A stretch of DNA of 60,188 nucleotides from Euryarchaeota archaeon Ods01 (GTDB taxonomy: Archaea > Halobacteriota > Halobacteria > Halobacteriales > Halorutilaceae), in contig JAQZCZ010000002.1 of the NCBI GenBank assembly GCA_028751095.1, forward strand, positions 1 to 60,188. The letters are read 5' to 3'. A program made the position numbers and the translations under genes. The notes below the pieces were generated by a model. That model searched no databases. It was not told the DNA's origin and worked only from the letters and a program-made list of their open reading frames with translations. Positions 33,463 through 42,839 of this stretch are shown here, piece after piece (position 1 is the stretch's first letter; each line of letters starts with the position of its first letter).

Positions 33463-34953
33463 ATGGTTGACGAACTCGCCACACTCGTTCCGCTCGCGCC
33501 CGAATTCGCCGTCATAGGCGCGGCGCTTCTGATACTCGTAATCGACACGTTCTCGCGCGAGAAACACGGCGCGGTCGCGCTCGTGGTCGCATTCACGGGC
33601 GTCGCCGTCGCCTTTGTCGCAACCCTGTTCCATCTCGCCGAGGGAACCGACGCTCTCCTGTTCCACGACACCATCGTCGTTGACGGCTTCGCGCTGTTCT
33701 TCAACGCCGCGGTACTCATAGCGACGGTGCTCGTACTCGTCTCATCGACGGAGTATATCGAGAAGTTCTGTCCCGAACGCCGCGAGAACCTGACCGAGTT
33801 CGCCGTACTCGTCCTTTTCGCGGCGTCGGGCATGCTCCTGATGGCGTCGTCGCGTTCGCTCGTGACGGCTTTCATCGCACTCGAACTCGCGGCGCTTCCG
33901 TCGTACGCCCTCGTCGCCTTCGCCAAGGACGATAAGGCGGGCATCGAAGGCGCGATGAAGTACTTCCTCCTCGGCGCACTGACGAGCGCCGTCTTCCTCT
34001 ACGGCATCTCTCTCGTCTACGGGGCGACGGGTGCGTTCGACTTCGTCGGAATCGCCGACGCCCTCACCGGCGCAGACGGCGATGTCTTCGGACTCGCGGG
34101 ACTCGGCGTTCTTCTCATACTCGTCGGACTCGGCTTCAAGATAGCGGCGTTCCCGTTCCACGTCTGGGCACCCGACGCCTACACCGGAGCGCCGACCCCT
34201 GTCGCCGCCTTCCTGTCGAGCGCGTCGAAAATCGCGGGCTTCGTCCTCCTGTTCCGTCTATTCACCGTCGCCTTCCCGACGCAACTCGACTGGCTGCTCG
34301 CTATCCAGATACTCGCGGTGGCGACGATGACCTACGGAAACTTCGCCGCCGCCGTCCAGTCGAGCGTCAAACGGATGCTCGCGTACTCGTCCATAGGACA
34401 CGCGGGCTACGTCTTAATCGCACTCGCCGTCTTCACCGGAGCGGACGCCGACTCCGCATTCGCGCTCGGCGCGGGAATGTCGCATCTCTTCATCTACGCG
34501 CTGATGAACACGGGCGCGTTCCTCGTCGTCGCTCTGGTTGACGACTACTGGGGCGTCGGCTATACGTTCGAGGACTACGCCGGTATCGCGCGCCAAGCAC
34601 CCGTAATCGGCGTGGCGATGGCGGTATTCATGTTCTCGCTCGCCGGTCTACCGACGGGCGCGGGCTTCCTCTCAAAGCTCGCCGTCTTCGCGGGCGCGGT
34701 CAACAGCGGCTTCTGGTGGCTTGCCGTCCTCGGTGGAATCAACAGCGCCCTGTCGCTCTACTACTACACCCGCGTTCTCAAATGGATGTGGGTGGAGGAG
34801 CCGGAGGGCGCGACGCCCGAACTCGAAGGCAAGCCCGTCGGAATCTACGCCGCGATACTTGTCGCCGCCGTCGGTACGGTCGTCCTGCTGTTCGCCTTCG
34901 ACCCCGTCCTCTCGACGGCGACCGAAGCGGCTGAGAGCCTACTCGGCGTATGA
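33463..34953 (+). CDS. nuoN: Complex I subunit N (antiporter-like)
   Basis: 496 residues, about 14 helices. ELAALPSYALVAF, FKIAAFPFHVWAPDAYTGAPTPVAAFLSSASKIAGF and AVQSSVKRMLAYSSIGHAGY are diagnostic. GGAGGGGGGTG shortly upstream supports the ATG at 33463. Last Nuo subunit here. No nuoE, F or G is present, so the electron donor is not NADH through the standard module. Confidence 0.95.
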   Translation: MVDELATLVPLAPEFAVIGAALLILVIDTFSREKHGAVALVVAFTGVAVAFVATLFHLAEGTDALLFHDTIVVDGFALFFNAAVLIATVLVLVSSTEYIEKFCPERRENLTEFAVLVLFAASGMLLMASSRSLVTAFIALELAALPSYALVAFAKDDKAGIEGAMKYFLLGALTSAVFLYGISLVYGATGAFDFVGIADALTGADGDVFGLAGLGVLLILVGLGFKIAAFPFHVWAPDAYTGAPTPVAAFLSSASKIAGFVLLFRLFTVAFPTQLDWLLAIQILAVATMTYGNFAAAVQSSVKRMLAYSSIGHAGYVLIALAVFTGADADSAFALGAGMSHLFIYALMNTGAFLVVALVDDYWGVGYTFEDYAGIARQAPVIGVAMAVFMFSLAGLPTGAGFLSKLAVFAGAVNSGFWWLAVLGGINSALSLYYYTRVLKWMWVEEPEGATPELEGKPVGIYAAILVAAVGTVVLLFAFDPVLSTATEAAESLLGV

Positions 34954-35492
34954 TAGAGGTCGAGACCGTCCGCGGTGACGCCTTCGCGTGCAACGTCTAC
35001 CGGGTCGGCGACGCGCTCGTTGACGCCGGAGACGACGCCGAACGTCTGCCGCCCGCCGACGAAATCGACGCCGTCTACCTGACGCACGCCCACGCCGACC
35101 ACGCCGCGGCGCTCGCGGAGTACGACGTTCCTGTCTACGTCCATCCCGCCGAGAGCGACGCCGAACCGCTCTCCGAAAGGGACGTGCGCGAACTCCGCGA
35201 CGGCGACGAGGTTACGATGGACGGTGTGACCTTCGAGGTACTCCACACGCCCGGGCACTCGACCGGAAGCGTCTGTTACTGGTCGCCTGACGAGCGCGTC
35301 GTCTTCTCGGGCGACCTCGTATTCGACAACGGCGCTCCGGGGCGTGCCGACACACCCGACGGCGACCCCGACGCATTACGCGAATCGCTCGAACGTCTCG
35401 CGTCTCTGGATGCCGAACACGCGTATCCGGGGCACCGCGAACCGTTCGGTGATATCGCCGAAAAGACGCGTATAGCGGTGAACCTCGTATGA
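34950..35492 (+). CDS. Metallo-beta-lactamase-fold hydrolase
   Basis: 180 residues. Zinc ligands: THAHADH (near residue 46), HTPGHSTGS, the bridging Asp in SGDLVFD, and YPGH at the end. This is the glyoxalase-II-like minimal MBL fold. It overlaps the end of nuoN by 4 bp and the next gene by 4 bp, so it is co-transcribed with nuo; a thioester or other small-molecule hydrolase role is likely, substrate unknown. Confidence 0.88.
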   Translation: MIEVETVRGDAFACNVYRVGDALVDAGDDAERLPPADEIDAVYLTHAHADHAAALAEYDVPVYVHPAESDAEPLSERDVRELRDGDEVTMDGVTFEVLHTPGHSTGSVCYWSPDERVVFSGDLVFDNGAPGRADTPDGDPDALRESLERLASLDAEHAYPGHREPFGDIAEKTRIAVNLV

Positions 35493-35905
35493 CCGAGAAG
35501 GGAACTTACACGCTTCTCGTCCGTGTTGAGGAACCGACGACCATCGGCGTTGGCGCTCTCGGCGAACTGCGTTTCGAGGACGCCCTCTACGCCTACACCG
35601 GAAGCGCCTTCGGAACCGGCGGACTAACGCGTATCGACAGACACGCGCGGGTCGCGTCGGGCGAGAACGACGCGCGTCACTGGCATATCGACTATCTCCT
35701 CGGATGTGACGAGTCGACGCTCGTCGGCGCTTTCGTGACGTACGAAGACGCCGAGGACGAGATAGCGCGCGCCATCGAAGGCGAACCTGTCGAGGGATTC
35801 GGCGCGTCGGACTCGTCGTGCGACTCACATCTCAAACGTACGACACGCGACGCCGTCGAACGCGTCTACGACGAACGCGACGGCAGTTTCCGAGACTACA
35901 GGTAA
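35489..35905 (+). CDS. DUF123 (GIY-YIG-like) protein
   Basis: 138 residues. GTYTLLVRVEEPTTIGVGALGELRFEDALYAYTGSAFG is recognisable from TYTL..V, IGVG..G and YAYTGSA as DUF123, a relative of GIY-YIG nucleases; RHARV..ARHWHIDYLL and SDSSCDSHL complete the family pattern. In other archaea it is found alone or fused to endonuclease III. DNA cleavage activity is not established. Last gene of the nuo transcript. Confidence 0.85.
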   Translation: MTEKGTYTLLVRVEEPTTIGVGALGELRFEDALYAYTGSAFGTGGLTRIDRHARVASGENDARHWHIDYLLGCDESTLVGAFVTYEDAEDEIARAIEGEPVEGFGASDSSCDSHLKRTTRDAVERVYDERDGSFRDYR

Positions 35906-35936
35906 AGTTATTGGGGACCGACGACATCTGTAAACG

Positions 35937-36770
35937 ATGGAATCGTCGTCGTCGAAGCCCAAGGTAGAGGAGTATATGACGGAAGAGGTCGTCACCGTCA
36001 CCCCCGACGACACCGTGGGGGACGTTATAGACCTGATGATGCAGGGGGAGGGACACTCGGGTTTTCCCGTGGTAAACGAGGATGCCGTCGAAGGGAACGG
36101 CGAACTCCGCGGCTTTGTCACCGCTAAACGCCTTCTCGGACGCGATGAACTCGAACGTATCGGCGACGTAATGGCGACCAACCTCATCGTTGCCGAGCCT
36201 GATATGCGGGTCGATGACGCCGCGCGCGTCATACTCCGTTCCGGCATACAGAAGCTCCCGGTTGTCGATGACGAGGGGGTACTCGTCGGTATAATCTCGA
36301 ACTCCGACGTAATCCGGTCTCAGATTGAGCGTGCGACGCCGGGAAAGGTCTGGAAGCTGATGCGGACGCTCGAATCGATACATGACACCGAACTCCGCGA
36401 GGAACGCCGCGAGGTCCCCATAGACGAACTCGTTCCGACGCAGGACAAGATTTACGCCGACGAACTCGACGGACGCTCGTACGAACTAAAACGTGGACTC
36501 GCCGAGCCGATTATCGTGGTTGAGCGTGGCAACGCGCTCGTCCTCGTTGACGGACACCACCGTGCTATCGCCGCAAACCGTCTTGATATAGAGAAGATGG
36601 ATGCCTACGTCATCGTCGTTGACGACGACATAGACGAACTCGGCTTGGAGAAAACTGCGAAGCAGAGCGGTCTTTCGACGCTCGAAGATGTCGATGTTGT
36701 CGACTACGCCCGCCATCCTCTCATCGAAGCGACGCGTTACGAGACGGAGCCGGACTCCGAAGGGATTTAG
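35937..36770 (+). CDS. CBS-pair protein with ParB/Srx-like domain (possible SerK-type serine kinase)
   Basis: 277 residues. Two CBS domains (about 10-75 and 80-130: EYMTEEVVTVTPDDTVGDVI, VMATNLIVAEPDMRVDDAARV..LPVVD) precede a ParB/sulfiredoxin-like domain with VDGHHRAIAANRL near residue 204. CBS pairs bind adenine nucleotides or AdoMet. The ParB-like fold in Thermococcus SerK phosphorylates free serine for cysteine synthesis. That assignment would suit the sulfur-rich neighbourhood, but I cannot confirm it from motifs. It has its own TATA-like AGTTATTG upstream. Confidence 0.75.
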   Translation: MESSSSKPKVEEYMTEEVVTVTPDDTVGDVIDLMMQGEGHSGFPVVNEDAVEGNGELRGFVTAKRLLGRDELERIGDVMATNLIVAEPDMRVDDAARVILRSGIQKLPVVDDEGVLVGIISNSDVIRSQIERATPGKVWKLMRTLESIHDTELREERREVPIDELVPTQDKIYADELDGRSYELKRGLAEPIIVVERGNALVLVDGHHRAIAANRLDIEKMDAYVIVVDDDIDELGLEKTAKQSGLSTLEDVDVVDYARHPLIEATRYETEPDSEGI

Positions 36771-36794
36771 AGAGGCGCGCTTCAGTTTCGTCTC

Positions 36795-37589
36795 ATGGAA
36801 CTTGGAATAGAAGGAAACGCGGCGCTCGTAACTGCGTCATCGAGCGGTCTCGGTAAGGCGTCAGCGGAGGCGCTCGCCTCAGAGGGCGTCAACGTCGTCG
36901 TCAACGGACGCGACGAAGAACGTCTCTCCGAGGCAGTCGACGAGGTCCGCGGAGCCGCGGCGCGGGATGCGGATGTCGTCGGCGTCAGCGCCGATATAGC
37001 GCAGGAGGGCGAACCCGAACGCCTCGTCGAACGCACCGTCGAGGAGTTCGGCGGACTTGACCATCTCGTTACGAGCGCGGGCGGACCGCCGAGCGGACCC
37101 TTTCTTGAAACCACCGACGACGACTGGTACGAGGCGTTCGACCTCCTCGTAATGAGCGTCGTCCGCGCGGTCCGTGCCGCCGAACCCCATCTGCGCGAAG
37201 ACGGCGGCACTATCGTGAACATAACGTCACGTAGCGTCAAGGAGGCTCTCGACTCGCTCGTCCTCTCGAACTCGGTCCGTATGTCGGTAATCGGTCTAGA
37301 AAAGACACTCTCGAAGGAACTCGCGCCCGACGTACGCGTCAACGCAGTCCTTCCTGGACCGCACGAGACCTCACGCATACAGGAACTCGTCGAACAGGGC
37401 GTCGAGCGTGGCGAGTACGACGATTACGACGATGGAATGGATGACTGGAGCGCCGGTATCCCTCTCGAACGCGTCGGCGAGCCACGCGAACTTGGCGATG
37501 TCGTCGCTTTCCTCTCGTCTGACCGCGCGAGCTACGTCAACGGCGTCGCCGTGCCGATAGACGGTGGCTCAGGGGCTTCGAACCTCTGA
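36795..37589 (+). CDS. Short-chain dehydrogenase/reductase-like protein
   Basis: 264 residues. NAD(P)-binding TASSSGLGKASAEAL at the start, NVVVNGRDEERL, SAGGPP (for NAG), and C-terminal VNGVAVPIDGGSG. The catalytic YxxxK is replaced: the expected place reads LSNSVRMSVIGLEKTLSKEL, so Tyr is Asn/Ser and Lys is Arg. An SDR subgroup with this SNxxR pattern is known, but I do not know its reaction. Follows the CBS-ParB gene closely on the same strand. Confidence 0.85.
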   Translation: MELGIEGNAALVTASSSGLGKASAEALASEGVNVVVNGRDEERLSEAVDEVRGAAARDADVVGVSADIAQEGEPERLVERTVEEFGGLDHLVTSAGGPPSGPFLETTDDDWYEAFDLLVMSVVRAVRAAEPHLREDGGTIVNITSRSVKEALDSLVLSNSVRMSVIGLEKTLSKELAPDVRVNAVLPGPHETSRIQELVEQGVERGEYDDYDDGMDDWSAGIPLERVGEPRELGDVVAFLSSDRASYVNGVAVPIDGGSGASNL

Positions 37590-37711
37590 GTTTAGGCTAA
37601 GCTAATTCTGATTCCTCTTTCGTCAACTTCGTTAGTGGATAGTCTAAGACCTGTTTCTGTATCGAATATCTGATTTTACTGAGGCAAAAACGGCAAACGG
37701 TAAGGCAGAAA
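37590..37711. other. AT-rich intergenic stretch before the suf operon
   Basis: About 120 bp that is poorer in GC than its surroundings, with several T-runs (CTCTTTCGTC, TGTTTCTG, GATTTTACTG) that could end the SDR transcript. No ORF, tRNA or clear hairpin seen. Confidence 0.4.
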
Positions 37712-37756
37712 AGTTAAGGTGCCACGAACCGTCTCTCCGGATGAATCTTAGGTGAT
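37712..37756 (+). promoter_or_regulatory. suf promoter, 4-codon leader ORF and strong Shine-Dalgarno
   Basis: AGTTAAGG (37712-37719) predicts transcription from about 37741. An ATG there opens the 4-codon ORF MNLR, ending 37755. Its last bases form AGGTGAT (37750-37756), an excellent match to the archaeal anti-Shine-Dalgarno, 3 bp from the sufB ATG (37760). Confidence 0.55.
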
Positions 37757-37759
37757 ATC

Positions 37760-39172
37760 ATGAGCACAGAAACAAAGGAATGGAAGGAAGCCCAGAAAGA
37801 GCGTTTCGACCACCGCAACCCCGAGCGTTCGGTCTACAAATCTCCCGAAGGACTCTCTGAGGAGGTCATACGTGAAATCTCCGAGGAGAAGGAAGAACCC
37901 GACTGGATGCTCGAAAGGCGTCTGAAGTCGTTCGAGCATTTCAAGAACAAGCCGATGCCCGACTGGGGTCCGAGCCTCCACGAACTCGACATAGAGAGCA
38001 TCGTGCCGTATCTCAAGGCGGACGAGACGACGAGCGAGGAGGACTGGGAAGACGTTCCCGAGGATATCAAGGACACCTTCGACAAGCTCGGTATTCCGGA
38101 GGCTGAGCAGGAGGCTCTCGGCGGCGTCGGTGCGCAGTACGAGAGCGAGGTTGTCTACCAGAACATGAAGGACCAGTGGGAGGAGAAGGGCGTCGTCTTC
38201 TGTGATATCGACACCGCAATAGAGGAACACGAAGACCTCGTTAAGGAGTACTTCATGACGAAGTGCGTCCCTCCGTCCGACAACAAGTTCGCCGCTCTCC
38301 ACGGCGCGATTCATTCGGGCGGAAGCTTCGTCTACATCCCCGAGGATGTCACGGTCGAGATGCCGATACAGGCGTACTTCCGTATGAACTCCGAAGGAAT
38401 GGGGCAGTTCGAGCACACGCTCATCATCGCCGAGGACGGCGCGGACGTACACTACATAGAAGGATGTAGCGCGCCGATGTACTCGCGCCACAACGTCCAC
38501 GCCGGATGTGTTGAGGTCTTCGTCGGCGAAGGCGCTTCGGTTCAGTACTCGACCGTCCAGAACTGGTCGAAGAACACCTTCAACCTCAACACGAAGCGCG
38601 CGCTCGTTGAGAAGGACGGCACGATGGACTGGATATCCGGCTCCATGGGAAGCAAGACGACGATGCTCTACCCCATGACAGTCCTCAAGGGCGAGGGCGC
38701 TTCCGACCGCCATATTACCATCGGGTTCGCTGGAGAAGGACAGAACATCGACACGGGAGCTAAGGTCTCGCATCTTGCCCCCAACACTTCGTCCACAATC
38801 GAGAGCAAGTCCATCTCGATGGATGGCGGACGTACGAACTACCGCGGTCTCGTCCGCGTCTCTCCTGGTGCGAAGGGCGTCAAGTCGTCCGTAGACTGTG
38901 ACGCGCTGATGCTCGACGAGGAGTCGATAAGCGACACGATGCCGTACGAGGAGATAAAGGAGAGCGACGTCGATATGGCGCACGAGGCGACGGTCGGCTC
39001 TATCGGAGACGAGGATATCTTCTACCTCCAGTCGCGCGGAATCGAGGAGGACGAGGCGATGCAGATGGTCGTGAGCGGATTCATAGAGCCGCTGACCGAG
39101 GAGCTTCCGCTCGAATACGCCGTCGAGCTAAACAGGCTCGTCGAGCTTGAGATGGAAGGCTCGCTCGGATAA
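37760..39172 (+). CDS. sufB: Fe-S cluster assembly protein SufB
   Basis: 470 residues, scaffold subunit of SufBCD. CVPPSDNKFAALHGAIHSGGSFVYIP, EGCSAPMYSRHNVHAGCVEVFV, NWSKNTFNLNTKRA and the C-terminal VSGFIEPLTEELPLEYA are diagnostic of SufB. First gene of sufB-D-S-U-C. The start has a strong ribosome-binding site. Confidence 0.96.
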   Translation: MSTETKEWKEAQKERFDHRNPERSVYKSPEGLSEEVIREISEEKEEPDWMLERRLKSFEHFKNKPMPDWGPSLHELDIESIVPYLKADETTSEEDWEDVPEDIKDTFDKLGIPEAEQEALGGVGAQYESEVVYQNMKDQWEEKGVVFCDIDTAIEEHEDLVKEYFMTKCVPPSDNKFAALHGAIHSGGSFVYIPEDVTVEMPIQAYFRMNSEGMGQFEHTLIIAEDGADVHYIEGCSAPMYSRHNVHAGCVEVFVGEGASVQYSTVQNWSKNTFNLNTKRALVEKDGTMDWISGSMGSKTTMLYPMTVLKGEGASDRHITIGFAGEGQNIDTGAKVSHLAPNTSSTIESKSISMDGGRTNYRGLVRVSPGAKGVKSSVDCDALMLDEESISDTMPYEEIKESDVDMAHEATVGSIGDEDIFYLQSRGIEEDEAMQMVVSGFIEPLTEELPLEYAVELNRLVELEMEGSLG

Positions 39173-39180
39173 CGCCAAGG

Positions 39181-39188
39181 CTATAAAT
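39181..39188 (+). promoter_or_regulatory. TATA box of sufD
   Basis: CTATAAAT centred 25 bp before the sufD ATG, so sufD can also be transcribed on its own, leaderless, inside the suf cluster. Confidence 0.6.
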
Positions 39189-39209
39189 TTCAGGAACTTA
39201 CCAGAAACA

Positions 39210-40418
39210 ATGAGTGTACAAGAGATAGACGAGGAATTCATACGAGAGCTGTCGGACGACCGCGACGAACCCGACTGGCTACGCCAGCGCCGTCTGAAGG
39301 CGTGGGAGTCGTACGACGACCTGCCGGAGCCGAACGTGATACAGACACCCGGGAAACGGTGGACCGACCTTGAAGAGCTAGATGTCCGCTCACGTAGCCG
39401 CGGTATGGAGGCGCGCGAAACGCGGGCATCCGTCGAGGCGGACGTGCCTGACGAGGTTATCGTTGAGGACCTCGAAGACGTCGTCCGCGAACACGAGGAA
39501 CTCGTCCGCGATGCTCTCGACTCCGTCGTACGTTGGGACGAGAACCGCCTCCTCGCCGTACACGCCGCAGTATGGCGTAGCGGACTGTTTGTCTACGTCC
39601 CCGAGGGCGTCGAGGTTGACGGAACTATACGTACGAGAACGGAGGTTAATGAGGACGCACGTTTCTCACAGACGCTCGTCGTCGCAGAGGACAACGCGAC
39701 GGTAACCGTTGCGGAGAGCGTTGAGGGCGGAGACGAGACGTACTTCTCGAACGTCGTCGAGGTCGTCGCGGGCGACGGCGCGGAGGTCAACTACGGCGCT
39801 CTCCAGGACCTTAGCGACGACTCGTACCAGTTCACCTCGAAACGTGGCTTGACGGGGCGCGACGCCTCGGTAAACTGGATAGACGGCTGTTTCGGAACGG
39901 CTCTCACCAAGTCGACCGTCTCGACCGTCATCGAAGGCGAAGGCTCGGATACCGCAAACTACGGTCTGTTCTTCGGTACGGGCGACCAGCACTTCGACCT
40001 CGAGACGTGGACACGCCACGACGCGCCGCATACGACCTGCGATATGTTCACCCGTGGCGTCATGGATGACCGCTCCGTGAGCGCGTACGAGGGCACCATC
40101 GACGTTACACAGCCCGCCTACGAGGTCGACGCGTACCAGACCGAGAACGTCCTGCTGGTGAGCGACAAGGCGGAGGCAGACGCCTCGCCGCGTCTCGAAA
40201 TTGACAACCACAACGTCAAATGCTCGCACGCCGCCACGATGGGACGTATCGACGACGAGGAGCTGTTCTACATGAACAGCAGAGGCGTTGACGAGGAGGA
40301 GGCGAAGAGCCTAATCATCGAGGGCTACTTCGAACCCGTCCTCGGTGAGCTACCGTTCCCCGAACTCGAAGACGAGTTCCGTGAGGTAATCCAGCGTAAG
40401 ATGCAGAAAGGAAGATGA
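39210..40418 (+). CDS. sufD: Fe-S cluster assembly protein SufD
   Basis: 402 residues, paralogue of SufB lacking its Cys-rich central part. WLRQRRLKAWESYDDLPEP at the N-terminus, central right-handed beta-helix, and KCSHAATMGRIDDEELFYMNSRGVDEEEAKSLIIEGYFEP at the end, recognised from SHAATMG and SRG. The Met at 39210 was chosen because the longer ORF overlaps the TATA box. Confidence 0.94.
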   Translation: MSVQEIDEEFIRELSDDRDEPDWLRQRRLKAWESYDDLPEPNVIQTPGKRWTDLEELDVRSRSRGMEARETRASVEADVPDEVIVEDLEDVVREHEELVRDALDSVVRWDENRLLAVHAAVWRSGLFVYVPEGVEVDGTIRTRTEVNEDARFSQTLVVAEDNATVTVAESVEGGDETYFSNVVEVVAGDGAEVNYGALQDLSDDSYQFTSKRGLTGRDASVNWIDGCFGTALTKSTVSTVIEGEGSDTANYGLFFGTGDQHFDLETWTRHDAPHTTCDMFTRGVMDDRSVSAYEGTIDVTQPAYEVDAYQTENVLLVSDKAEADASPRLEIDNHNVKCSHAATMGRIDDEELFYMNSRGVDEEEAKSLIIEGYFEPVLGELPFPELEDEFREVIQRKMQKGR

Positions 40419-41659
40419 GCGTCGAGAAGGCTTCTCCCTACAACGTTGACGAGGTCCGCGACGACTTCCCCGTCCTCAACAGGACGGTAGACGGGGAGAA
40501 GCTCGTATATCTCGACAACGCCGCTACGTCACAGAAGCCGCAGTCGGTTATCGACGCTGTCAGCGAGTTCTACGAGGAGTACAACGCGAACGTACACCGA
40601 GGCTTGCATACGTTGAGTCAGGAGGCGAGCGAGGCGTACGAGAACGCCCACGACCGCGTCGCGGAGTTCATCGGAGCGGACGGACGCGAGAACGTCGTCT
40701 TCACCTCAAACACGACCGAAGGCGTCAACGCCGTCGCCTTCGGATGGGGAATGCACCACGTCGACGAGGGCGACAATATCGTCCTGACCCAGATGGAACA
40801 CCATTCGTCTCTCGTCCCGTGGCAACAGGTTGCTCAGGCGAACGACGCCGAGCTACGTTTCCTCAAGGTCGACGAGGGGGTAGTGGAGGAAGGCGAGGTC
40901 GAGGAGAAGATAGACGAGGATACCGCCGCGGTCAGTGTAGTCCATATGTCGAACGTCTTCGGAACGGTGACGCCGGTCAAGGATATAATCGACCGCGCCC
41001 ACGAACACGGCGCACGTGTCCTCGTCGACGGCGCACAGAGCGTTCCGCATATGCCTGTCGACGTAGGCGAGATGAACGCTGACTTCTTCGTCACGAGCGG
41101 ACACAAGATGTGCGGTCCGACGGGGAGCGGGGTTCTGTACGGGAAGACCGAGGCGTTCCACGAAACTCAGCCGTACCAGTACGGCGGCGAGATGATAAAG
41201 CTCGTCGAGTACGAGGAGGCGACATGGACGGACCTGCCGTGGAGGTTCGAGGCGGGCACACCAAACATAGCGCAAGGCATAGGACTTGCCGCCGCCGTCG
41301 ACTACCTCGAAGACCTCGGCATGGAAAAGATACACGAACACGAGCGCGAGGTGACACGGCACGCTCTCGAAATGATGGAGGATGACGACGAGGTAACCGT
41401 CTACGGTCCGTCGTCCGACCACGAGAACCGTGGCGGAGTCATATCGTTCAACGTCTCCGACGCCCACGCACACGACACGAGCGAACTCCTGAGCGACGAG
41501 GGCGTAGCGACGCGTTCAGGGCATCACTGCGCCCAGCCGTTGATGCGCGAGATGGGTGTGCCTGCGACGACGCGCGCCTCGTTCTACCTCTACAACACGT
41601 ACGAGGAGGCGGAGGCGCTCGTCGAGGGAATCGAGACAGTCAAGGAGGTGTTCGCATGA
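40415..41659 (+). CDS. sufS: Cysteine desulfurase SufS
   Basis: 414 residues. PLP-Lys in TSGHKMCGPTG, LDNAATSQKPQ at the N-terminus, the persulfide-forming Cys in RSGHHCAQPLM near the end, and the NVHRG..LS.EAS segment typical of group II (SufS/CsdA) enzymes. Overlaps sufD and sufU by 4 bp each. Provides sulfur for SufBCD via SufU. Confidence 0.95.
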   Translation: MSVEKASPYNVDEVRDDFPVLNRTVDGEKLVYLDNAATSQKPQSVIDAVSEFYEEYNANVHRGLHTLSQEASEAYENAHDRVAEFIGADGRENVVFTSNTTEGVNAVAFGWGMHHVDEGDNIVLTQMEHHSSLVPWQQVAQANDAELRFLKVDEGVVEEGEVEEKIDEDTAAVSVVHMSNVFGTVTPVKDIIDRAHEHGARVLVDGAQSVPHMPVDVGEMNADFFVTSGHKMCGPTGSGVLYGKTEAFHETQPYQYGGEMIKLVEYEEATWTDLPWRFEAGTPNIAQGIGLAAAVDYLEDLGMEKIHEHEREVTRHALEMMEDDDEVTVYGPSSDHENRGGVISFNVSDAHAHDTSELLSDEGVATRSGHHCAQPLMREMGVPATTRASFYLYNTYEEAEALVEGIETVKEVFA

Positions 41660-42039
41660 GCCGCGACATGTACCGCCAAAGGATACTCGACCACTACCGA
41701 GACCCGCAGAACTACGGCACTATAGACGACCCCGACGTTACCTACGAAGACGTGAATCCGTCGTGCGGCGACGAGATACAGATGTACGCCGTGGTGGACG
41801 AGAACGACGAGATTCAGGATGTCAAGTTCGACGGTCAGGGATGCGCGATTAGTCAGGCGAGCGCGTCGCTTCTCACGGAGGAGGTGAAGGGGATGACGCT
41901 CGACGAAGTCCGCCAACTCGAAACCGACGACATCAAGGAGATGCTCGGAATCGAACTTTCGCCCGTCCGCGTCAAATGTGCGGTTCTGGGTCTGAAGGTA
42001 CTCGAAGGTGGTATAGTGGAGTACGAGAAAGAGAACTAA
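41656..42039 (+). CDS. sufU: SufU/IscU-like Fe-S assembly protein
   Basis: 127 residues. RQRILDHYRDPQNYG, NPSCGDEI (first Cys), GQGCAISQASASLL (second Cys) and VRVKCAVLGLKVL (third Cys) give the three conserved cysteines and the Asp of the SufU family, which acts as a zinc-dependent sulfur acceptor from SufS. Start overlaps sufS stop. Confidence 0.93.
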   Translation: MSRDMYRQRILDHYRDPQNYGTIDDPDVTYEDVNPSCGDEIQMYAVVDENDEIQDVKFDGQGCAISQASASLLTEEVKGMTLDEVRQLETDDIKEMLGIELSPVRVKCAVLGLKVLEGGIVEYEKEN

Positions 42040-42068
42040 CTTAACGAACCACAACGAAATACACACAA

Positions 42069-42827
<759 letters not shown>

Positions 42828-42839
42828 CGAGGTACGAGA

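Noticed and set aside
37590-37759. Possible tRNA or small RNA before suf
   Set aside because: No cloverleaf, no T-loop GTTCGAATC-type box, and no stable hairpin; only T-runs and the suf promoter.
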